This document shows, one piece after another, positions 7,088 to 13,792 of a stretch of 37,169 nt of DNA. The translations under genes and the position numbers were made by a program. Position 1 is the stretch's first letter. Every line of letters starts with the position of its first letter. Under the pieces are notes generated by a model that had not been told where the DNA came from, did not search any database, and saw only the letters and a program-made list of their open reading frames with translations. Source of the stretch: Rhodospirillales bacterium 20-60-12 (lineage in GTDB: Bacteria; Pseudomonadota; Alphaproteobacteria; Acetobacterales; Acetobacteraceae); assembly GCA_002255495.1 (NCBI GenBank), contig NCAP01000013.1, positions 1 to 37,169 of the forward strand, read 5' to 3'.

Positions 7088-7228
7088 TTATTGCGGCACC
7101 ATCGCTTGCAGACCAAAAGCGACAACACCGAATACGATGATGCTGACCACATAAATACCGACAAACCAAAGGCTCTTTTTCAGCCTTGGATGGCGGGATA
7201 GGTCGATACGCGGCATGACAGAATTCAT
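7088..7228 (-). CDS. 46-residue one-helix protein, CydX/DUF2474-like oxidase subunit
   Basis: Very short membrane protein 11 bp downstream of cioB on the same strand. It starts at ATG 7228 with GAGGG about 8 bases upstream and ends with TAA at 7088. The sequence starts MNSVMPRIDLSRHPRLKKSL, a basic cytosolic segment, and continues with one hydrophobic helix (WFVGIYVVSIIVFGVVAFGL) ending QAMVPQ. Small single-helix subunits (CydX/CbdX, DUF2474) are encoded at this position after cydB in many bacteria and stabilise the haem site of the oxidase. Assignment rests on position, size and topology, since the family has little sequence signature. Confidence 0.85.
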   Translation of the reverse strand: MNSVMPRIDLSRHPRLKKSLWFVGIYVVSIIVFGVVAFGLQAMVPQ

Positions 7229-7239
7229 TGGTGTCACCC

Positions 7240-8271
7240 TCAATGGTAATGGGCACCCGCGGCAATCTTGCCGCGAAAAATATAATAGGCGAACGCGTTG
7301 TAAGCAACGATGATCGGGATCATCACAACACTCCCGACCAGCAGGAATTCCTGGCTCGAAACCGTCGATGAGGCTTGCCAGATGGTCAGATCAGGCGGCA
7401 CGATTTGCGGATAAATACTATATCCCAAGCCCAGGAACGAAACCACAAACCAGCCCAGCGCGCATAAAAACGGCGTCTTGTCGTGATGCGCCGTATCCTT
7501 GCGCTGCAGACTTTTGAAGAACCCGAAAGCCAGAGCAATGGTCAGGATCGGCGCCAGACCGGTCGCCAAAATGCCCGGCCAGGCAAACCAGCGATGCGCA
7601 AAATCGATATTCAATGTCGGCGACCACAGGCTGACAATACCGATCAGCGCGACCATGACCACGCCCAGCGTCTTGGCATAGGTTCGCATCCGGCCTTGCA
7701 ACTCGCCTTCGGTGCGCCAGACCAGCCAGGCCGATCCCAGCAGCGCATAACCGAGCACGACCGCGATACCGCAGAAAATCGAAAAGCCCGACAGAAAATC
7801 AAGCGGCCCGCCTGCGAATTGCTCATGCGCGATCTTGGTGCCCTGGATCAGCGCGCCGAGAATGGCACCCTGGCAGAACGCCGCGACCACCGAGCCGCCG
7901 ACAAACCCCAAATCCCACAGCCGGCGGTGCCGCGCGGTATCGGCGCGGAATCGAAACTCAAAGGCCACGCCACGGAAAATCAACCCCATCAGCATCATGA
8001 TCACCAGCGGATAAACCGCCGGCAAAATCACGCTATAGGCCACCGGAAACGCGCCATAGAGTGTCGATCCGCCGAGCACCAGCCAGGTCTCGTTTCCATC
8101 CCACACCGGGGCGATGGTATTGACCATGACATCGCGGTCCACGGCGTCATTCTCGACGACAAACAACATGCCCACACCCAGGTCGAACCCATCGAGTACG
8201 ACATAAGCCAGAATGATAAACGCCATGATCCCGGCAAAGATGATGGGCAGGCTGTGTGCGTCGAGAATCAT
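7240..8271 (-). CDS. cioB: Cyanide-insensitive (bd-type) quinol oxidase subunit II
   Basis: Integral membrane subunit II of a cytochrome bd/CIO quinol oxidase, which reduces oxygen to water with electrons from ubiquinol. The start MILDAHSLPIIFAGIMAFIILAYVVLDGFDLGVGML is typical, with the conserved GFDLGVGM loop, followed by NETWLVLGG, FRGVAFEFR and several further hydrophobic helices. I prefer ATG 8271 (343 residues), 4 bp after the cioA stop. A further in-frame start at 8328 would overlap cioA and add an atypical N-terminus. The C-terminus ends GAHYH. Cotranscribed with cioA and the 46-residue subunit. Confidence 0.95.
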   Translation of the reverse strand: MILDAHSLPIIFAGIMAFIILAYVVLDGFDLGVGMLFVVENDAVDRDVMVNTIAPVWDGNETWLVLGGSTLYGAFPVAYSVILPAVYPLVIMMLMGLIFRGVAFEFRFRADTARHRRLWDLGFVGGSVVAAFCQGAILGALIQGTKIAHEQFAGGPLDFLSGFSIFCGIAVVLGYALLGSAWLVWRTEGELQGRMRTYAKTLGVVMVALIGIVSLWSPTLNIDFAHRWFAWPGILATGLAPILTIALAFGFFKSLQRKDTAHHDKTPFLCALGWFVVSFLGLGYSIYPQIVPPDLTIWQASSTVSSQEFLLVGSVVMIPIIVAYNAFAYYIFRGKIAAGAHYH

Positions 8272-8275
8272 GATC

Positions 8276-9691
8276 TTACTCCGCCGCCACAGGGCTGCCG
8301 GGTTCAGTATACAAGCCTTGCGGCCCATGCGTGCGCAACGGCAAATCGGGTGACGGACCCGTCTCGCCGATATGCGGCTCGGTCGCCATCAATTTGAGCA
8401 GATAGCGCAAACCCGAGCCGAACACGATGCCGTAGAGCACGATGATGATCGCGAACGACGCAGCCACCTCGCTCAAAGTCAGCGGCGAGACGCTCTGCGA
8501 GGTGCGCAGCAGCCCATACACGCTCCAAGGCTGGCGCCCGGTTTCGGTTGTCGTCCAACCCATGACGATGGCGATAAATCCCGTCGGCCCCATCGCCACC
8601 GCAAGCCATTGGAACCAGCGCGATTCATAGAATTGCTTGCGCGCCCGCAAATAGAAACTCAGCAACCCATAACCCAGCATGGCAAAGCCCAGCCCGACCA
8701 TGATGCGGAACGACCAGAACGTGACATCGAGCACCGGCCAATTCTTTTTCGGGAAAGCATCGAGCCCCTGCACAACGCCATTCCATTTATGCGTCAGGAT
8801 CAACGAGCCCAGATGGGGAATGGCGATCGGGTAGAGCAACTCGCCGGTCTTGCGGTCCGGCCAGCCGAACAAATTCAGCGGCTGAACCCCGGTATGGAAA
8901 TCACCCTCGATCGCCGCGAGCTTGGCCGGCTGATAAGCCAGCGTATTATCGCCCTGGGTGTCGCCGGCCATAATCTGCACCGGGATCACCAGGGCAATCA
9001 TCCATAAAGCCATCGAGAAGGTCAGCCGCGAGACCTTGTTCTTATTGTTATGCAGCAATTGCCAGGCGCTGGCCGCACCCACCGTCAAGGCGGTCGCGAG
9101 ATAGGCGGCAATCACCATATGCACCCAGCGATACGGGAAAGACGGGTTGAAAATAATCTCGAACCAATTCTGTGGCACGAATTTGCCATCCGCCCCCATC
9201 ACCGCGCCAGCCGGGGTCTGCATCCAGGAATTGGCCGCCAAAATCCACGAGGCCGAGATAATCGTGCCGATCGCCACAGCCAGCGTCGCAGCAAAATGCA
9301 ATGTCTTGCCCACCCGCTCCAGCCCGAACAGCATGATGCCAAGAAACCCGGCTTCGAGGAAAAACGCCGTTAACGTCTCCCAGGCCAGCAGCGGCCCCAG
9401 GATCGGCCCGACGGAATTGGAATAGCCCGACCAGTTGGTGCCGATTTCATAGGCCATGACCAGGCCGGAGACGACACCGATGGCAAACACCACGGCGAAA
9501 ATCTTCAGCCAATATTTGAACGCATCGAGATAAATCGATTTTTGGGTGAAAATCCAAGCACCCTCAAGGACCGCCAAATACGAGGCGAGCCCGATCGAAA
9601 AAGCCGGGAACATGATATGAAACGCGATCGTAAAACCGAACTGAGCACGCGCCAGTTCAATTGCGAGCGGAGAAATCACTATCGGTGTCAT
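8276..9691 (-). CDS. cioA: Cyanide-insensitive (bd-type) quinol oxidase subunit I
   Basis: Subunit I of the CIO/bd quinol oxidase, carrying the haems and the quinol site. The N-terminal ELARAQFGFTIAFHIMFPAFSIGLASYLAVLEG block holds the conserved haem ligand His25. RWVHMVIAAY supplies the second His, and TFWSFRIMVGLG the Met. The quinol loop region (MAGDTQGDNTLAYQPAKLAAIEG) is short, as in the CIO subgroup, and is followed later by GWTTTETGRQPWSVYGLLRT. There are about nine membrane segments. ATG 9691 (471 residues) has CAGG 8 bases upstream; TTG 9724 would add 11 hydrophilic residues. It is the first gene of the operon, and its promoter must lie in the AT-rich divergent region 9692-9861. Confidence 0.96.
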   Translation of the reverse strand: MTPIVISPLAIELARAQFGFTIAFHIMFPAFSIGLASYLAVLEGAWIFTQKSIYLDAFKYWLKIFAVVFAIGVVSGLVMAYEIGTNWSGYSNSVGPILGPLLAWETLTAFFLEAGFLGIMLFGLERVGKTLHFAATLAVAIGTIISASWILAANSWMQTPAGAVMGADGKFVPQNWFEIIFNPSFPYRWVHMVIAAYLATALTVGAASAWQLLHNNKNKVSRLTFSMALWMIALVIPVQIMAGDTQGDNTLAYQPAKLAAIEGDFHTGVQPLNLFGWPDRKTGELLYPIAIPHLGSLILTHKWNGVVQGLDAFPKKNWPVLDVTFWSFRIMVGLGFAMLGYGLLSFYLRARKQFYESRWFQWLAVAMGPTGFIAIVMGWTTTETGRQPWSVYGLLRTSQSVSPLTLSEVAASFAIIIVLYGIVFGSGLRYLLKLMATEPHIGETGPSPDLPLRTHGPQGLYTEPGSPVAAE

Positions 9692-9861
9692 CGTTTTTGC
9701 CTGATTTGATTTAGGGATGGCCAACTAGCCTGAACGCCACATAGGACTGAACTCTGACTTTGCAAACCCTATTTTTCACTTAATTTATATACTTGCGTAT
9801 ATTATATAATATCATCGGCGCAGGTTGCCGGTTCAACCGAACATCGTTATCGACCCAAAGC
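9692..9861. promoter_or_regulatory. Divergent regulatory region with AT-rich palindrome
   Basis: This 170-bp gap drives cioA leftward and the GGT-like gene rightward. It holds a markedly AT-rich core (9775-9813) with a perfect 14-bp palindrome ATATTATATAATAT (9799-9812) and an adjacent ATATAC-TTGC-GTATAT inverted repeat (9787-9802). These could be a promoter core or a regulator site for the oxidase operon. No FNR-type TTGAT-N4-ATCAA site is visible. Confidence 0.45.
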
Positions 9862-11187
9862 ATGAAAACGCAGCACTCCTGGTCTGTTTCCCGCCTTGCA
9901 CCGGCAAGCCTCGCTTGCCTTGCCATTGCCTTGAGCCTGTCGGGCTGTGGATTTGGCTCGTCGGTGAAATCCACCTTGCTGGGCGATAATACCGCCAAAC
10001 TGGGCGAGCCGACACCGGCGCCGGGCGTGTTCGGCTATGCGGTGGCCGATGAACCCGAAGCCGCGCTGGCTGCCCGCGCAGCCCTCAATGAAGGAGGTAA
10101 CGCAGCCGATGCCGCAGCGTCCGCCGGCTTCGCGCTGGCCGTCACATTGCCCTCACGGGCCGGCCTCGGCGGCGGCGGTGCCTGCCTGATCAGCGAACCC
10201 GGTCATAAGCCGGTCGCACTCAGCTTCCTGCCCGGCGCCGGCACACAAGCAGCCGGTGCCGACCGCCCCGCCGCCGTGCCCGAAATGGCCCGCGGCCTGG
10301 TCGCTTTGCAGGCACGCTACGGTGTCCTGCCTTTGCCGGCCGTCCTCGCACCCGCCGAGCATCTCGCCGGTGCGGGTGTTCCGGTCTCGCGCGCTCTGGC
10401 GGCCGATCTCAATGTCGTCGGCAATGCCCTGCTGGCCGATCCCGCCGCACGCGCCCTATTCGCGCCCGATGGCGCTGTGCTCGCCGCCGGCCAAACCTTG
10501 CGCCAGCCCGGCCTCGCCGCCAGCCTGATCCAGTTGCAGCAAACCGGCGTGCTCGGCTTCTATCAAGGGCCGTTCGCCGGCACATTCGTCCATGACGCCG
10601 ACCAGGCAGGCGGCGGCCTGACGCTGGCTGACATGCAGAATGTCGTGCCGGCCTATCTCAGCCCGGCCATGGCACAATATGCCGGCCAGAACCTGTATTT
10701 CCTACCCGCCCCGGCCGACCCGCAGAATCAGACCCTGGCCGATTTCGAATCCCTCGCGCACAACGCCCCGCCCGCCCCGGCAGATAGCGGCGCATTACCG
10801 GCCTCGGCCGGCTTCGCCGCCCTGGACGATAAAGGCGGCATCGTCGCCTGCGCGGTGACCATGGATAATCTGTTCGGCACCGGCCGCATCGCCGGCTCGA
10901 CCGGCATTCTACTCGCCGCCGCCCCGCACCGCATGCCTGTTCTGGCGGCCGGCATCGCCACCTCGCCCGCCGGTGATTTCCGCGCCGCCGCCACCGGCAC
11001 CGGCCAGAACCAGGCAGCCTTGGCCGCCGCCACGGGTCTGTTCAATGCGCTGGGCGGCAACGCCCCCGCCGTACCCGATCCGGGCCGGACCAATGTTATC
11101 TCCTGCCCGGGCCACGTGCCGGGCGGCGAAAAATCCTGCACCGCCATCGCCGACCCGCGCGGCCTCGGACTCGCCAGCGGCGGTTAG
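9862..11187 (+). CDS. Degenerate gamma-glutamyltranspeptidase-like lipoprotein
   Basis: Lipoprotein of 441 residues related to gamma-glutamyltranspeptidases. The start is ATG 9862: the signal peptide reaches the lipobox LSGC at Cys29. Family-like parts include AARAALNEGGNAADAAASAGFALAVTLPSRAGLGGGG (large-subunit start) and VTMDNLFGTGRIAGSTGILL (small-subunit core). The catalytic block differs. The usual TTH(Y/F)SVVD at the autoprocessing site reads SAGFAALD here, placing Ser315 where the Thr nucleophile should be and losing the following Thr-His. The SSM oxyanion segment and the GSPGG motif are also replaced. It is shorter than typical GGTs (about 550-580). It is likely co-transcribed with the aminotransferase 6 bp downstream. 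A non-enzymatic or altered role is possible. Confidence 0.85.
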   Translation: MKTQHSWSVSRLAPASLACLAIALSLSGCGFGSSVKSTLLGDNTAKLGEPTPAPGVFGYAVADEPEAALAARAALNEGGNAADAAASAGFALAVTLPSRAGLGGGGACLISEPGHKPVALSFLPGAGTQAAGADRPAAVPEMARGLVALQARYGVLPLPAVLAPAEHLAGAGVPVSRALAADLNVVGNALLADPAARALFAPDGAVLAAGQTLRQPGLAASLIQLQQTGVLGFYQGPFAGTFVHDADQAGGGLTLADMQNVVPAYLSPAMAQYAGQNLYFLPAPADPQNQTLADFESLAHNAPPAPADSGALPASAGFAALDDKGGIVACAVTMDNLFGTGRIAGSTGILLAAAPHRMPVLAAGIATSPAGDFRAAATGTGQNQAALAAATGLFNALGGNAPAVPDPGRTNVISCPGHVPGGEKSCTAIADPRGLGLASGG

Positions 11188-11193
11188 CGCTCG

Positions 11194-12345
11194 ATGCTGA
11201 AAATCGGCAAAGGCGCCTTTGCGCCGCCCTTCCTGGTCATGGATGTCATTGCCAGCGCCAACCGCGTGGCCGCCCGCATCGCACCCGGGCGCGTGGTCCG
11301 CATGGAAGTCGGCCAGCCCGGCACCGGCGCGCCCGCCGGCGCGCGCGCCGCCGTGGCAGCCGCCCTGCAATCGGGCGATCCGCTGGGCTACACCGAAGCC
11401 TTCGGCCGGCCGTCCTTGCGTGCCCGCATCGCCGCGCATTACCAGGATTGGTATCATCTGGCTTTGCCAGCCGCGCGCATCGCCGTCACCATGGGCGCAT
11501 CGGGTGCCTTTCCGCTGGCGTTCCTCGCCGCCTTCGATCCGGGTGATCACGTCGCCCTCGCCTCGCCCTATTACCCGCCTTATGTGAATATCCTCACCGC
11601 GCTTGGGCTCATCCCGGTCATTCTCGAATGCGGCATCGAGACCGGCTTCCAACCCAGCCTCGCCATGCTGCAAAAGCTCGATCCGCAACCGGCCGGCGTT
11701 ATCATCGCCAGCCCCGCCAATCCCACCGGCTCGATGATGGCGCCCGCCGACCTCGCCGCCATCGCGCAATATTGCCACGCGAGCGGCATCCGGCTGATCA
11801 GCGACGAGATCTATCATGGCCTGACCTACGGCAAGCCGATCGCCAGTGCGGCGCAATTCAGCCCCTCGGCCATCGTCATCAATTCCTTCTCGAAATATTT
11901 CTCGATGACCGGCTGGCGCGTCGGCTGGATGATCCTGCCCGAGGACCTCGCCCGCCCCGCCGAATGCCTCGCCCAAAATTTCTTCATCTCAGCCCCGCAT
12001 ATTTCGCAAATCGCCGCCGAAGCCGCGTTCGACTGCGCAGCCGAGCTGGACGCCAACAAAGCCCGCTACGCCCAAGCGCGCGCTCTGCTGCTCGCCGGCC
12101 TGCCGCAAGCCGGCTTGCCCCATCTCTCCCCCGCCGATGGCGCTTTCTATCTCTATGCCGACATCACCGACCGCGGCGAGCCGAGCGACCAATTCACCGC
12201 CCGCATGCTCAATGAAATCCACATCGCCGCATCACCGGGCCTGGATTTCGATAAATCCCGCGGCCGCCAGTTCGTCCGCTTCAGCTATTGCGCGCCCCTG
12301 CCCGACATCGAGCGCGCCATCGACCTTCTGCGTACCTGGCGCTGA
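11194..12345 (+). CDS. Class I/II PLP-dependent aminotransferase
   Basis: Cytosolic fold-type I aminotransferase, 383 residues, of the aspartate/aromatic aminotransferase-like group. It contains MEVGQPGTGAPAGA, GYTEAFGRPSLR (substrate loop), TMGASGAFPLAFLAAFDPGDHV, ASPANPTGSM (Asn of the PLP site), SDEIYHGLTYG (Asp and Tyr) and NSFSKYFSMTGWRVGW with the Schiff-base Lys. The C-terminal QFVRFSYCAP contains the substrate-carboxylate Arg. The donor and acceptor are not predictable. The start 6 bp after the GGT-like gene implies an operon; the ORF converges on yggS with a 16-bp gap. Confidence 0.93.
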   Translation: MLKIGKGAFAPPFLVMDVIASANRVAARIAPGRVVRMEVGQPGTGAPAGARAAVAAALQSGDPLGYTEAFGRPSLRARIAAHYQDWYHLALPAARIAVTMGASGAFPLAFLAAFDPGDHVALASPYYPPYVNILTALGLIPVILECGIETGFQPSLAMLQKLDPQPAGVIIASPANPTGSMMAPADLAAIAQYCHASGIRLISDEIYHGLTYGKPIASAAQFSPSAIVINSFSKYFSMTGWRVGWMILPEDLARPAECLAQNFFISAPHISQIAAEAAFDCAAELDANKARYAQARALLLAGLPQAGLPHLSPADGAFYLYADITDRGEPSDQFTARMLNEIHIAASPGLDFDKSRGRQFVRFSYCAPLPDIERAIDLLRTWR

Positions 12346-12361
12346 GCGCACGCGCCCAAAT

Positions 12362-13027
12362 TCAGCGGGCGCCGAACAAGGCCGAACCCACCCTGACATG
12401 GGTCGCCCCCTGCGCGATGGCGATTTCAAAATCCGCCGACATCCCCATCGAGCGCACCGCCAGACGGTGCTTGTCCGCGAGCCGCGCCAAAGCCTGAAAA
12501 TACGGCGTGGGGTCCAACCCGGCCGGCGGGATGGCCATCAAGCCACATAATTTCGGGCCAAACCGGGCGATCGACTCACCGATAAACCGATCAGCCTCAT
12601 GGGTCGGAATGCCCGATTTCTGCGGCTCATCGCCGATATTCACCTGCACCAGCAAATCGGGGAGCCTGACGCCGCGGACAGCCAGGGTCTCGATCGCGAC
12701 AGCCAGTTTCGGCCGGTCGAGCGACTCGATCATGTCGCACAACGCCATCGCCTCGGCCGCCTTGTTGGTCTGCAAGCCGCCGATCAGATGCAGCCGAAAA
12801 TCGTGCGAGGCCCGCAGATCGCTAAATTTGGCAGCCGCCTCCTGCACCCGGTTCTCACCGAAATGCGTGGCACCGGCGGCCATGGCCGCCAGGACCGCAT
12901 CCTGGCCATGGGTTTTCGATACCGCGACCAATGTCACCTCCGGGCCTTGAACCGCCCGCTCCCGGGCCGCCTTATCGATCAGCGCGCGAATCCCAGCTAG
13001 TCTGTCGGCAATGGTTGTATCGGGCAT
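12362..13027 (-). CDS. YggS/PROSC family PLP homeostasis protein
   Basis: Pyridoxal-phosphate-binding protein of the YggS/PLPBP family, which buffers PLP and affects amino-acid balance; no catalytic activity is established. The 221-residue TIM-barrel protein has VTLVAVSKTHG with the PLP Lys, HFGENRVQEAAAKF, LHLIGGLQTNKA, VQVNIGDEPQKSGI, LCGLMAIPP, and SMGMSADFEIAIAQGATHVRVGSALFG (phosphate loop). The family usually reads LQ(T/S)NK and RVG(T/S)xIFG, so this copy is intact. ATG 13027 gives the family's normal N-terminus; the longer reading to 13126 is not coding-like. Its start codon overlaps that of the divergent ThiE-like gene. Confidence 0.94.
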   Translation of the reverse strand: MPDTTIADRLAGIRALIDKAARERAVQGPEVTLVAVSKTHGQDAVLAAMAAGATHFGENRVQEAAAKFSDLRASHDFRLHLIGGLQTNKAAEAMALCDMIESLDRPKLAVAIETLAVRGVRLPDLLVQVNIGDEPQKSGIPTHEADRFIGESIARFGPKLCGLMAIPPAGLDPTPYFQALARLADKHRLAVRSMGMSADFEIAIAQGATHVRVGSALFGAR

Positions 13028-13595
13028 GAGTGCAGGAATCGCGGCAGAGTGCCTGGCGGTCAAGCGGCGGCACAAATCCCGCCTGCCCAATCTGTGGCTG
13101 CTGACCGACCAACAGCGATGTCCCAACCCGCTGGCCGCGATTCTCCGCCTGCCCCGCCACGGCCGCGCCGGCGTGCTGATCCGCCATCATCTCCCGCCCG
13201 ACCAACGCAGCACCATCATCCGGCTGTGCCATGCAAGGGGCATTGCCCTCGTCATCGCGGGTGCGACCGAATCGGGTGCGCATTTGCGCGGCGGACGCTG
13301 GCACGATGCGCGGCGGCCGCGCCGGGGCCTGCTGACAGCCTCGGCCCATAATCAAATCGAACTGCAAAACGCCATGCGCCGACATGTCGATCTGGTGTTT
13401 CTCTCCCCGGCCTTCGCGACATCGAGCCATCCCGGCGCGCGGCCTTTGGGATCTGTTCGCTGGGCCCGCCTCGCCCGCTCGATCAAGCTGCCGGTTCTCG
13501 CTTTGGGCGGCATCCAACCCCGATCGCTGCGCCGGCTGGGCCGCTTCTGCGCTGGCGCCGGCGGCATCGGATTATTCAATGCGACCGAAGATTAA
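13026..13595 (+). CDS. ThiE/TenI-like (thiamine phosphate synthase family) protein
   Basis: Protein of 189 residues with a TMP-synthase/TenI-like TIM barrel. It has LPNLWLLTDQQRCPNP at the start, a central RARGIALVIAG-like strand (HARGIALVIAG), LVFLSPAFATSSHPGARPLG (the SPxFxTxSHPGxxxLG block) and LPVLALGGIQPRSLRRL with the phosphate-binding GGI. The N-terminal substrate residues are poorly conserved, so it may be a shortened ThiE or a TenI-like regulator/aminohydrolase-associated protein. ATG 13026 and ATG 13011 are both possible; the former shares bases with the opposing yggS start codon. No other thi genes are nearby. Confidence 0.75.
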   Translation: MSAGIAAECLAVKRRHKSRLPNLWLLTDQQRCPNPLAAILRLPRHGRAGVLIRHHLPPDQRSTIIRLCHARGIALVIAGATESGAHLRGGRWHDARRPRRGLLTASAHNQIELQNAMRRHVDLVFLSPAFATSSHPGARPLGSVRWARLARSIKLPVLALGGIQPRSLRRLGRFCAGAGGIGLFNATED

Positions 13596-13597
13596 CT

Positions 13598-13615
13598 TGT
13601 GGCAATCGTGCCACA
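13598..13615. promoter_or_regulatory. 18-bp perfect palindrome upstream of the porin gene
   Basis: TGTGGCAATCGTGCCACA has 7-bp perfect arms and a 4-base spacer, three bases after the ThiE-like stop and about 180 bp before the porin start. It could be a regulator site for the porin or a weak stem-loop; no T-run follows on the plus strand. Confidence 0.45.
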
Positions 13616-13760
13616 GTGTCTCGGAATTGCTGGATTATCGGCTTTGAGAGGTTGCCTGATCAGTCTGCTTTGGTCTTTATCCGCTCACACCGTTTCGTTT
13701 GGCGTTTTCGTGTGATTGGGGAGCTTGGTCGCACGTCTGAAGCGGGATGCTGTGGAACAC

Positions 13761-13787
13761 GCCGGGTAACCCGGCATCAAGGAGGAG
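13761..13787 (+). promoter_or_regulatory. Porin leader hairpin and strong ribosome binding site
   Basis: GCCGGG-TAA-CCCGGC (13761-13775) is a perfect 6-bp stem with a 3-base loop. It is followed directly by AAGGAGGAG (13779-13787), a near-perfect Shine-Dalgarno 5 bases before ATG 13793. This decides the porin start. A hairpin just upstream of the SD may stabilise or regulate the mRNA of an abundant outer-membrane protein. Confidence 0.75.
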
Positions 13788-13792
13788 TTTAT

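Noticed and set aside
9793-9861. N-terminal extension of the GGT-like protein from ATG 9793
   Set aside because: It would place polar residues before the lipoprotein signal; ATG 9862 gives a normal signal peptide.
13598-13615. Sigma54 promoter (TGGCAC-N5-TTGC) on the reverse strand
   Set aside because: The TGGCAC is followed too closely by TTGC; spacing is wrong.
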